Part shown: piece by piece, positions 22,361 to 33,070 of the stretch
Numbering within the stretch: the stretch's first letter is position 1
How the letters are laid out: every line of letters begins with the position of its first letter
From: Larix kaempferi
Taxonomy: Eukaryota; Streptophyta; Pinopsida; Pinales; Pinaceae
NCBI GenBank assembly: GCA_027924585.1
Contig: BSBM01000812.1
Coordinates: forward strand, 248,001-312,000
Reading direction: 5' to 3'
DNA: 64,000 nucleotides
The notes under the pieces: generated by a model
The model's input: only the letters and a program-made list of their open reading frames with translations
Database searches by the model: none
What the model was told of the DNA's origin: nothing
Made by a program: the position numbers and the translations under genes

Positions 22361-22372
22361 CTCCCCCTTAAC
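22361..22372 (-). other. Polypurine tract of element B
   Basis: CTCCCCCTTAAC on the plus strand, at the same position relative to the LTR as in A. Confidence 0.85.
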
Positions 22373-22539
22373 GAGAAGGATATTATAACAACATCTGCAG
22401 GAGCAAGGAGTCATTGACTACATCATCTATATATCATCGGAAGCTTTCTTCAATTCATCATCATCAGTAGCTCAACTAGTTACTGGAACATCAACATCAT
22501 CAAAGTTGATATCACTCGATAATCAACATTGTCATCATC

Positions 22540-22810
22540 ATCCTCATCACACGATCACACGATCATCAGCATCGTCATCACACGATCATCAGCATCGTCA
22601 TCATACACGATCAGCAGCATCGTCATCATACGATCAACATCGTCATCATACAATCAGCATCGTCATCACACGATCAGCAGCATCATCATCATATGATCAA
22701 CATCGTCATCACACGATCGGCAGCATCGTCATCACACGATCGGCAGCATCGTCATCACACGATCAGCATCGTCATCACACGATCGGCAGCATCGTCATCA
22801 CACGATCATA
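22540..22810. repeat. ATCGTCATCACACGATC(AG)GCAGC array in B
   Basis: About 12 imperfect units of 16-24 bp. The plus-strand HHTISIVITRS-like open frame is an artefact of this repeat. Confidence 0.85.
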
Positions 22811-23001
22811 TTACAGGATGATCAATCCTTCTCTCTTTAGGACATAGGTCCATGGATGATGCAATCCAGATCAAGTTCCAGGATGATCAATCCTTATCTC
22901 TTTAAGACAAGTCTCATGTCTAGGGACGATCCAATCCCAACCACAGTGCTAGTCCTTTTTCATACTGGATGTGACCTAGATCAGATCTAGGATTTACCAC
23001 C

Positions 23002-23665
23002 ACAGAGCCAGTCCTTTTTCATACTGGAAGTGTCACATCTACAGAGCCAGCCCTGTTTCATGCTGGATGTATCACATCTACAGAGCCAGCCCTGTTTCAT
23101 GCTGGATGTATCACATCTACAGAGCCAGCCCTGTTTCATGCTGGATGTATCACATCTACAGAGCCATCCCTGTTTCATGCTGGATGTATCACATCTACAG
23201 AGCCATCCCTGTTTCATGCTGGATGTATCACATCTACAGAGCCAGCCCTGTTTCATGCTGGATGTATCATATCTACAGAGCCAACCCTGTTTCATGCTGG
23301 ATGTATCACATCTACAGAGCCAACCTTGTTTCATGCTGGATGTATCATATCTACAGAGCCAGCCATGTTTCATGCTGGATGTATCACATCTACAGAACCA
23401 TCCCTGTTTCATGCTGGATGTATCACATCTACAGAGCCAGCCCTGTTTCATGCTGGATGTATCACATCTACAGATCCAGCCCTGTTTCATGCTGGATGTA
23501 TCACATCTACAGAGCCAGCCCTGTTTCATGCTGGATGTATCACATCTACAGAGCCAGCCCTGTTTCATGCTGGATGTATCACATCTACAGAGCCAGCACT
23601 GTTTCATGTTGGATGTATCATATCTATAGAGCCATCCCTGTTTCATGCTGGATGTAACCTAGAAC
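23002..23665. repeat. 39-bp tandem array, 16 units, in B only
   Basis: Units of 39 bp, with ACAGAGCCAGCCCTGTTTCA then TGCTGGATGTATCACATCT, start at exact 39-bp steps from 23041 to 23626. A partial, more diverged unit lies before it at about 23002. Units differ at a few positions (AGCC/ATCC/AACC, CAC/CAT). The matching place in A, near 21240, has no such array. Because 39 is a multiple of three, long frames stay open on both strands without coding meaning. Confidence 0.95.
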
Positions 23666-23869
23666 AATTCTAGGATTTGTCATGTACATTTTGAACCGAG
23701 GTCCAGGGACGATCCAGTCCTATCATGTACCTTTTGAACCGAAGCTCAGGGACGATCCAGTCCTATCATGTACCTTTTGAACCGAAGCTCAGGGACAATC
23801 CAGTCCTATTCATTTCTCGGAGACCTCATGTCTACGGTTCAATTCACAGGACCAAAGTCCGAGGACAAT

Positions 23870-24735
23870 CCAATCCCCTTACCTGTTCATTCAGGATTTT
23901 GTTCTCGGAGACATCATGTCTACGGCTCTCTTTAGGACTGAAGTCCAGGGATGATCCAATCCCCTCAAGTCCACTAAGGACTTCATTCTCGAAGACATAC
24001 GTCTACGGCTCTCTTTAGGACTGAAGTCCAGGGATGATCCAATCCCCTCAAGTCCACCAAGGACTTCATTCTCGAAGACATATGTCTATGGCTCTTCTTT
24101 CGGACTGAAGTCCAGGGATGATCCAATTCCCTCACATGTTCACCAAGAACTTCATTCTCAAAGACATACGTCTACGGCTCTTCTTTCGGACTGAAGTCCA
24201 GGGATGATCCAATCCCCTCACATGTTCACCAAGAACTTCATTCTCGAAGACATATTTCTACGGCTCTTCTTTCGGACCGAAGTCCAGGGATGATCCAATC
24301 CCCTCAATTCCACCAAGGAATTCATTCTCGAAGAAATACGTCTACGGCTCTCTTTAGGACTGAAGTCCAGGGATGATCCAATCCCCTCAAGTCCACCAAG
24401 GACTTCATTCTCGAAGACATACGTCTACGGCTCTCTTTAGGACTGAGTCCAGGGATGATCCAATCCCCTCAAGTCCACCAAGGACTTCATTCTCGAAGAC
24501 ATACATCTACGGCTCTCCTTAGGAATGAAGTCCAAGAATGATCCAATCCCCTCAAGTCCACCAAGGACTTCATTCTCGAAGACATACGTCTACGGCTCTC
24601 TTTAGGACTGAAGTCCAGGGATGATCCAATCCCCTCAAGTCCACCAAGGACTTCATTCTCGAAGACATATGTCTACGGCTCTTATTTCGGACTGAAGTCC
24701 AGGGATGATCCAATCCCCTCACATGTTTACCAAGA
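23870..24735. repeat. About 83-bp tandem array in B
   Basis: About ten units with TTCATTCTCGAAGACATACG, TCTACGGCTCTCTTTAGGAC and TGAAGTCCAGGGATGATCCA, then CCCCTCA. Two subtypes alternate: one with AAGTCCACCAAGGACTT, one with CATGTTCACCAAGAACTT. Confidence 0.9.
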
Positions 24736-24932
24736 ACTTCATCAAAACATGTATAACAAAACATGTATCCTCATCATCAAAACATGCATAACATCTATCA
24801 TCAAAAGCATGTATACATCTATCATCAAAAGAAAAAATATAATATTCCTAAATCTAAATAATTCTAAGTAACTAGGTGCAGTAAATAGGTAACCTCATCA
24901 TTGATGAGACAGACTTGTTATCAGATACTATG

Positions 24933-25963
24933 CTACTCCCCCTTTCGAGGAGGGTCCTTCTGGACTATACCAAGCTTGTCTCGGAAGTATTCAAACTTTA
25001 CTCGAGACAGAGGTTTAGTCAAGATATTAGCAATCTGATCCTCAGTGCTTATATACTCGAGCTTGATAGATCCTCTCTGCACCATATCTCGTATATAGAA
25101 GTATCGGATCTCTATGTGTTTTTGACTTATCATGGAATACAATATTTTCTATCTTGATGCAGTTTTGAATGTCACACATAATCATAGTGGAATTCATTTC
25201 TAATTCAAACACTCCATATAATAGCTTCTGAAGCCACACTGCTTCACAGCTGGCAGAGCAGACAGCTATATATATATTCTGCTTCAGCAGTACTGAGAGC
25301 CACACTAGATTGTTCCTTGCTGAACCATGAGATGATGGCAGATTCAACACTATAACATCCACCTGATGTACTCTTTCTGTCTGAGGCACTTCCTGCCCAA
25401 TCAGAATCTGAGTAACCATGTAAACGGAGTTCATGACCTCCAAGATAATATAGACCAAAATCTAATGTACCTTTTAGGTACCTCACTACATGCTTTGTAG
25501 TTATTAAGTGAACCTTTCTAGGTTCTACTAGATACTGACTTAGGGTATTTGCAGCAAAGCATATATCTGGCCTAGTATTTGTTAAATACATCAATGACCC
25601 AATGATTTTTCTATATAGGGTTAGGTCCACTAAATACGATGAGTCATTAACTAATAACTTCAAGTTGGAGTCCATGGGAGTGGCCATGGCTTTATACTAC
25701 AACATATCAAATCTTTTTAGAAACTTCACAGCATACTTACCTTGAATTAAAAGATTCCTTTTGGATCTTGCCATACTTCTAGACCTAAGAAGTAGTGCAT
25801 TAATCCGAGATCTTTCATTTTCATTTTTGCAGCCATTTTCATGACCTGTTTCTCATTCCTTGTCAGAAAGAGATCATCGTCATATAATAATGGTATGATA
25901 GGTTCATCATCCACAACCTTAAGGTAAAGGTTAGGAACAACTTTACTTCTAGTAAAGCCCAAG
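24933..25963 (-). pseudogene. Copia RT C-terminus and RNase H of element B
   Basis: Starts 25963 with GFTRSKVVPNLYLKVVDDEP and LLYDDDLFLT, the RT active-site region where copia normally has YVDD, then DLGLMHYFLGLEV. The frame is lost near 25740. RNase H resumes at 25687 with the family motifs MATPMDSN, IGSLMYLTNTRPDICFA, the catalytic region GYSDSDWAGSASDRKSTSG and LSTAEAEYI. A TA-repeat indel near 25270 breaks it again. The end, RYFYIRDMVQRGSIKLEYIS to GIVQKDPPRKGE, lies at 25142-24933 after another shift. Catalytic motifs are visible, but the protein is broken. In A the same stretch is open. Confidence 0.88.
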
Positions 25964-25969
25964 CTTTGT

Positions 25970-28772
25970 CATGAAGCTGTCAATTGTCCATTATTCACAC
26001 TCAGCATTGAGTGATCTTCTGCATATCTATCTGTGCCATCTCTCGTTAGATGGGTCTACTAATATGAGCCTCAAAATCATTCGAACTCTGTGGTGAGTTC
26101 CTTCTTGCATCCATGTCATATGTGTATAGAACCCATATTCAACCTTGTAGCAAAGGTTGAGAACCACATCACCCATGATGATCATTAAGCTCATCAATTG
26201 ACTACCGATCCTGGGAACCCATACAGAACCTGATTACATTATTAAGAGAATGGTCTTATCTAGTCCCTTGGAGAAAAACATCTCATCATGATTCTCTTCC
26301 TCTTTCTAAGAGAATCTCTTAACCACAAGCTTTCTATATTGTGTTTGATTTGTAAATCTTTTGTTGAACATCCATCGCTTGTTCAGAGTTCATCATTCAT
26401 CATGATCTTTCCTACAAATCAAAATTAAGTACATGATTAGTAATACTTCATAATCATCAAATCATATTGACATGATAACCTATTATGCATACAAATATCA
26501 TTTACATAGTTATGCAACTATTTTGACCAATACTTTGGCACAACACTTTCCCATATCCTGTATGCATACAATGGCTATCTAGATGCCTTCCATCTCTACC
26601 AGAACATACTATCGAGAGTGTGCACAGCTCTCAGCATGTCAGCAAAGAGGTTTCATTCTAGACAAGCAACAATGGAATGTTTGTCCAACTTACCAATCAT
26701 ATGCATATTAGTAGTATACTGTTCAATGCTTTATGAATGTTTACACTCAGCATGATATATTCTAGGAATACAAATATGCATACAAGCAATATCATTTACT
26801 ATTTCTAATAATAACTCAAATACTTATCTTTTATGTTTGTGTGGTTGCCTCCTGCTTGATCTTCTGTATGTCTTCTGAACTTCTATTCATTCTGTACCAT
26901 TGTGCATGCTCAAGTGTACACTAGTGTCATCCTCATGATCTCATACACAAACATACATTCATTAGTATATTCTCAATATTATCAAAACATTCTAATTCTA
27001 AATAATCTTGAATATGTACAGTCATGATCATTAGTATTCAGGGTTTCAAGGAAGTCTTCTTTTACTCATGCGTATTCTTTTTTGATCCAGTTAGTTAAAT
27101 CATCAACCAAGATAAGAGACATAATATGCATAAACCCTTGATTACTAAGCAATCATACCAAGTATACTTACACAAGGTAAGATTCTAACATGACATAGGA
27201 AAACATACTTGGATTAGTATACCTGCTTAGTTATGTACAACATACCTCATGAGTCTTTGTCTTCGTGTTTTCATGGTCATGGAACTTTATTTGTCTTTTG
27301 TAATGTACCTGTGTCTTGTTAGCAGACAACATCAACCTCACACAACACCATAATGCATAAGTACAATCATATAGCTTTAATCAATGAATGTCTTCGATCA
27401 TTCACATGCATTCATATTGTTACTAGGGTGATAAGACAATTAATAACATTAATCAAGATTGTACTAATAAATAACATGAAGACAAACACATTATGAACTT
27501 AATCAAGAATCATATTTCAAGGCATACCTGAACCTCCTTAAGTCATACCTGTCGAGACTTTTTGTAGTCTTCTTATGTAAGGCCTTAGCCTCAACTCCCC
27601 CTGAAACTTGATCTGGAGCTTGATTAGGGTTTGCTAGAGAAACCCTAAAAATTCAATCTTTGACTTTCATACTTCTGAATGGATGGAAGAATGTGTCTTG
27701 CTGAGCTGATCAACCTAGAATTCTTCAATTTTGAAATCTCCAAAATTTGACCCCTCAAAATTGCCTTCGAAACTTCTGGATCTTCTGGACAGGAACCCGA
27801 ACTAGGGTTTGATGAAGCCCACCCTTCTGTCCAATCAAAAGGTTCGATCCAAGGCTCTAAACTCTTATTTTTCTGAGGAGCTTCCAGCCGTGGTTACAGA
27901 CTTCAAAAAATTCCAACTTTCTCCGAAACCCTAAATTCCGGAAGCCATGAATAAAGGTGCTAAAAATAATTTTGTTTTGACAGAAATATGCACCTGATTG
28001 CTTCTGCTATAACTATGAAATTTTTGCTCCACAGGGTCTGAAAAATTTTTCTGCAGTATCCTGACCTGTCATCTTTCCATCCTGACAGATCTAACCTCAA
28101 TTGGATTTTCTGAGAGAGAGTTATGCCAAGTGTCGCAACGTGACCTGTTTATGGGATAAAACCGGAGAGCGAACTTGTACGGCGTGCCACGTGTCACTGT
28201 TTGAACTTCGGCCTCTGAAAACTTTTTCTGAGATATCTCGCCCTGTTATATTTCCATCTTGATAGGTCTGACCTCAATTGGACTCTCTGAGAGAGATTTA
28301 TTCCAAGTTTCGCAACGTGACTTGTTTATGGGATAAAACAGGAGAGCGAACTTGTACGGCGTTCCACGTGTCACTAGTTCACCTTCAGCCTCTGAAAATG
28401 TTTCTTGAGATAGTACAGTCTGTGTACTACCTGTCACTTTTTACAAAATTTCATTTGGAGCTTCCTAGCCCAAGTTATGACCTTTTTTCCAAGGTCACCT
28501 AATTTTGACTGAGATCTGGAATAGGCAGAAACCCTAACTTGTACTGATCATAACTCATAAAGTACAACGAATCTGAGGGTTCCCTTTGGACACAAGGTAC
28601 CTGGGGATGTTATCTTCGACCTGTAAACTTTTTCGACCCTGAACCTTCGCAGAAATGGATTTATAGCGAAAGTTCCACGATGACTAGTTTTTGCTATGTA
28701 AAACCCTAACCTTCAAATTGTCGTAAGTAAAGCAAGTGTCGTAAGTGCCATACCTTGTCTTCCTTCAGGTTA
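25970..28772 (-). other. Non-coding leader of element B
   Basis: Homologous to the leaders of A and D. No gag, protease, integrase or N-terminal RT found. It contains the telobox hairpin (27624-27648) and a 181-bp tandem duplication (about 28075-28435) with the phrase GAGAGCGAACTTGTACGG at 28162 and 28343. Confidence 0.75.
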
Positions 28773-28784
28773 GCTCTGATACCA
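28773..28784 (-). other. Primer binding site of element B
   Basis: GCTCTGATACCA on the plus strand, complementary in minus orientation to initiator methionine tRNA. Its last four bases coincide with the deletion junction. Confidence 0.85.
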
Positions 28785-29265
28785 CGTCCAAGAATGACTT
28801 AATCCTCCACCGTACATTTAGGACTTCATTCTCGAAGACATACGTCTACGGCTCTTCTTTCGAACTGAAGTACAGGGATGATCCAATCCCCTCACATGTT
28901 CACCAAGAACTTCATTCTCGAAGACATACATCTACGACTCTTCTTTCGAACTGAAGTCCAGGGATGATCCAATCCCCTCACATGTTCACCAAGAACTTCA
29001 TTCTCGAAGACATATGTCTACGCTCTTCTTTCCGACTGAAGTCCAGGGATGATCCAATCCCCTCACATGTTCACCAAGAACTTCATTCTCGAAGACATAC
29101 GTCTACGGCTCTTCTTTCGGACTGAAGTCCAGGGATGATCCAATCCCCTCACATGTTCACCAAGAACTTCATTCTCGAAGATATATGTCTATGGCTCTTC
29201 TTTCAGATTGAAGTCCAGGGATGATCCAATCCCCTCACATGTTCACCAAGAACTTCATTAAAACA
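28785..29265. repeat. Tandem array of element A right of B
   Basis: Finishes the interrupted 42-bp unit (to about 28825). It then has about five units of the 83-bp type also seen in B at 23870-24735, mostly of the CATGTTCACCAAGAACTT subtype. Confidence 0.88.
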
Positions 29266-29500
29266 TGTGTCAATCATGTATCCTCATCATCAAAACATGT
29301 ATAACAAAACATGTATCCTCATCATCAAAACATGTGTAACAAAACATGTATCCTCATCATCAAAACATGCATAACATTTATCATCAAAAGCACGTATACA
29401 TCTATCATCAAAAGAAAAAATATAAGATTCCTAAATCTAAATAATTCTAAGTAACTAAGTGCAGCAAATTGATGGGATAGACTTGTTGTCAGATACTATA

Positions 29501-30337
29501 CTACTCCCCCTTTCGAGGAGGGTCCTTCTGGACTATACCAAGCTTGTATCGGAAGTATTCAAACTTTACTCGAGATAGAGGTTTAGTCAAGATATCAGCA
29601 ATTTGATCCTCAGTGCTTATATACTCGAGCTTGATAGCTCCTCTCTGCACCATATCTCGTATATAGAAGTATCGGATCTCTATGTGTTTTGACTTATCGT
29701 GGAATACAAGATTTTCTATCTTGATGCAGTTTTGAATGTCACACATAATCACAGTGGAATCCATTTCTAAGTCAAACACTCCATATAATAGCTTCTGAAT
29801 CCACATTTCTTCATAGCTGGCAGAGCATATAGCTATATATTCTGCTTCAGCAGTACTGAGAGACACACTAGATTGTTTCTTGCTAAACCATGAGATCATG
29901 GCAGATTCAAGACTATAACATCCACCTGATGTACTCTTTCTGTCTGAGGCACTTCCTGCCCAATCAGAATCTGAGTAACCATGTAAACTAAGTTCATGAC
30001 CTCCAAGATAATATAGACCAAAATCTAATGTACCTTTTAGGTACCTCACTACATGCTTTGTAGCTATTAAGTGAACCTTTCTAGGTTCTACTAGATACTG
30101 ACTTAGGGTATTTGCAGCAAAGCATATATCTGGCTTAGTATTTGTTAAGTACATCAATGACCCAATGATTTGTCTATATAGGGTTAGGTCCACTAAATCC
30201 GATGAGTCATTAACTAATAACTTCAAGTTGGAGTCCATGGGAGTGGCCATGGCTTTATACTCCAACATATCAAATCTTTTTAGAAACTTCACAGCATACT
30301 TACCTTGATTTAAAAGATTCCTTTTGGATCTTGCCAT
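29501..30337 (-). CDS. Copia RNase H segment of element A (open, 278 codons)
   Basis: The longest meaningful frame of the window. It starts with MARSKRNLLNQGKYAVKFLK, the end of the RT connection. It then has MATPMDSNLKLL, IGSLMYLTNTKPDICFAANT, RYLKGTLDFGLYY, the RNase H core YSDSDWAGSASDRKSTSGGC, WFSKKQSSVSLSTAEAEYIA, the region around DIQNCIKIENLVFHDKSKHI, and the usual copia end DILTKPLSRVKFEYFR to QKDPPRKGE. RNase H removes the RNA strand during reverse transcription. The RT YxDD region lies just upstream (about 30340-30500) but is out of frame, with stops. Being open may be chance or recent origin. The ATG is internal to what was a polyprotein, so this is not an independent gene start. 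Confidence 0.75.
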   Translation of the reverse strand: MARSKRNLLNQGKYAVKFLKRFDMLEYKAMATPMDSNLKLLVNDSSDLVDLTLYRQIIGSLMYLTNTKPDICFAANTLSQYLVEPRKVHLIATKHVVRYLKGTLDFGLYYLGGHELSLHGYSDSDWAGSASDRKSTSGGCYSLESAMISWFSKKQSSVSLSTAEAEYIAICSASYEEMWIQKLLYGVFDLEMDSTVIMCDIQNCIKIENLVFHDKSKHIEIRYFYIRDMVQRGAIKLEYISTEDQIADILTKPLSRVKFEYFRYKLGIVQKDPPRKGE

Positions 30338-30339
30338 AC

Positions 30340-30530
30340 TTATAGACCTAAGAAGTAGTGCATTAATCCGAGATCTTTCATTTTCATTTCTGCAGCCATT
30401 TTCATGATCTGTTTCTCATTCCTTGTCAGAAAGAGATCATCGTCATACAATAATGGTATGATAGGTTCATCATCCACAACCTTAAGTTAAAAGTTAGGAT
30501 CAGCTTTACTTCTGGTAAATCCCAAGCTTT
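30340..30530 (-). pseudogene. RT C-terminal remnant of element A
   Basis: The minus strand shows the same GFTRSK, VVDDEPIIPLLYDDDLFLT and DLGLMHYF motifs as B at 25963-25747, but split by a stop and a small indel before the RNase H frame. Upstream of this no RT is left. Confidence 0.75.
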
Positions 30531-30539
30531 GTCATGAAG

Positions 30540-33065
30540 CTGTCAATTGTCCATTATCCACACTCTGCATTGAGTGATCTTCTACATATATATCTGTGCC
30601 ATCTCTCGTCAGATGGGTCTACTAATATGAGCCTCAAAATCATTCGAACTCTGTGGTGAGTTCCTTCTTGCATCCATGTCATATGTGTATAGAAGCCATA
30701 TTCAACCTTATAGCAAAGGTTGATATCCACATCACCCATGATGATCATTAAGCTCATCAATTGACTACCAATCCTGGGTACCCATACAGAACCTGATTCA
30801 CACTTCTTCTTTAATTACACCATTAAGAGAATGGTCTTATCTAGCCACTTGGAGCAAAACATGTCATCATGATTCTCTTCTAGCCACAAGCCTTCTATAG
30901 TGTGTTTGATTTGTAAATCTTTTGTTGAACATCCATCGCTTGTTCAGTGTTCATCATTCATCATGATCTTTCCTACAAATCAAAATTAAGTACATGATTA
31001 GTAATACTTCATAATCATTAAATCATATTGACATGATAACCTATTATGCATATAGCTATCATTTACATAGTTATGCAACTATTTTGACCAATACTTTGGC
31101 ACAACACTTTCCCATATCCTGTATGCATACAGTGGCTATCTAGATGCCTTCCATCTCTACCAGAACATACTATCGAGAGTGTGCACAGCTCTCAGCATGT
31201 CAGCAAAGAGGTTTCATTCTAGACAAGCAACAATGGAATGTTTGTCCAACTTACCAATCATATGCATATTAGTAGCATGATATATTCTAGGAATACAAAT
31301 ATGCATACAAGCAATATCATTTACTATTTCTAATAACAACTCAAATACTTATCTTTTATGTTTGTGTGGTTTCCTCCCGCTTGATCTTCTATATGTCTTC
31401 ATTTTGTACCACTGTGCATGCTCAAGTGTGCACTAGTGTCATTCTCATGATCTCATACACAAACATACATTCATTAGTATATTCTCAATGTTATCAAAAC
31501 ATTATAGTTCTAAATAATCTTGAAAATGTATAGTCATGATTATAGATAATATTCAAGGTATCAGGGAAGTCTTCTTTTACTCATGCATATTCTTGTTTGA
31601 TCTAGTTAGTTAAATCATCAACCAAGATAAGAGACATGATATGCATAAACCCTTGATTACTAACTTTATGAATAAGCATAACCAATCATACCAAGTATAC
31701 TTATATAAGGGATCCTAACACAAGGTAAGATTCTAACATGACATAGGAAAACATACCTGGATTAGTATCCCTGCTTAGTTATGTACAACATACCTAAACA
31801 ATCTCTTCAATGATTTAGAGATCTTGAGCTAGAACCTGCATGTCTCATAGGTTAAGCATAATATATCAAAGTCATACATACCTCGTAAGTAGAACAAAGT
31901 TATGGATGAGTCTTTGTCTTCTTGTGGAACTTGATTTGTCTTTCGTGATGTACCTGAATCTTGTTAGCAGACAACATCAACCTCACACAACACCATAATG
32001 CATTAGTACAATCATATAGCCCTAATCAATGAATGTCTTCGATCATTCACATGCATTCATACTATTACTAGGGTGATAAGATAAGTCTAAAATTAATCAA
32101 GATTGTACTAACAAATAATATGAAGACAAACACATTATGAATTTAATCAGGAATCAGATTTCAAGACATACCTGAACCTCCTTGAGTCATACCTGTCGAG
32201 ACTTCTTGTAGTCTTCTTATGTAAGGCCTTAGCCTCAACTCCCCCTAAAACTTGATCTGGAGCTTGATTAGGGTTTGCTAGAGAAACCCTAAAAATTCAA
32301 TCTTTGACTTTCACACTTCTGAATGAATGGAAGGATGTGTCTTGCTGAGCTGATCAAACTAGCATACTTCAATTTTGAAATTTCCAAAATTTGACCCCTC
32401 AAAATTGCCTTTGAAACTTCTGGATCTTCTTGACAGGATCCCGAACTAGGGTTTGATGAAGCCCACCCTTCTGTTCAATCAAAAGGTTTGATCCAAGGCT
32501 CTAAACTCTTATTTTTCTGAGGAGCTTCCAGCTGTGGTTACAGACTTCAAAAATTCCAACTTTTGCTGAAGCCCTAATTTTCCATCTTTCCGATCAAAAT
32601 CCTGAGCTAGGGTTTAATCAAGCCCGTTCTTCTACCCAACCAAAAAATTCGATCTTGGTCTCTAAATTTCGATTTTCCTGAGTAGCATTCAGCCGTAGAT
32701 TCCGATTCCAAAAATTCTAACTTTCTTCGAAACCCTAAATTCCAGAAGCCATGAATAAAGGTGCTCCAAAAATAATTATGTTTTGACAGAAATATGTACC
32801 TGATTGTTTCTACTATAACTCTGAAATTTTCGCTCCACAGGGTCTGAAATTTTTTTCTGCAGTAGCCTGACCTGTCATCTTTCCATCCTGACAGGTCTGA
32901 CCTCTATTGGATTTTCTGAGAGAGAGTTATGCTAAATGTCGCAACGTAACCTGTTTTGGGATAATACAGGAGAGCGAACTTGTACGGTGTGCCACGTGTC
33001 ACTGTTTGAACTTCGGCCTCTGAAAACTTTTCCTGAGATAGATCACTCTATTATATTTCCATCTT
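30540..33065 (-). other. Leader of element A, part before insertion C
   Basis: Non-coding and homologous to the B leader from about 25990 to 28265. It contains the telobox hairpin at 32268-32292 and the first unit of the 181-bp leader duplication. Short frames are not conserved with B. Confidence 0.75.
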
Positions 33066-33070
33066 GATAG

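Larger units (their letters stand above)
21820..28784 (-). mobile_element. Copia-type element B, nested in A, 5' LTR missing
   Basis: Same family and orientation as A. It has a 541-bp 3' LTR (21820-22360), polypurine tract, 3' tandem arrays, RNase H and RT end, leader and primer binding site (28773-28784). Where the 5' LTR should follow the primer site, the sequence goes straight into the A array. The left flank ends ACCAC (21815-21819), and the right junction reads GATACCACGTCC (28779-28790). So TSD ACCAC and the primer-site end ACCA have merged at 28781-28785, consistent with a deletion of exactly one LTR between two ACCA copies. Confidence 0.88.

Noticed and set aside
22506-22847. 113-codon His/Ser-rich frame
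   Set aside because: Translation of the CATCGTCATCACACGATC array.
23002-23665. CRISPR-like regular spacing
   Set aside because: The whole 39-bp unit repeats with no unique spacers, in a plant retrotransposon.
22987-23673. Long open frames of up to 219 codons on both strands
   Set aside because: They are made by the 39-bp array. A repeat unit divisible by three without a stop stays open in that frame for its whole length. No start context, domain or conservation supports coding.
26895-28784. Reading the A, B and D leaders as protein-coding gag
   Set aside because: Stops in all frames and no gag, zinc-knuckle or protease motif in any of the three copies.
30554-30760. 68-codon minus frame in the A leader
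   Set aside because: The homologous B stretch (about 25990-26200) does not keep the frame open.
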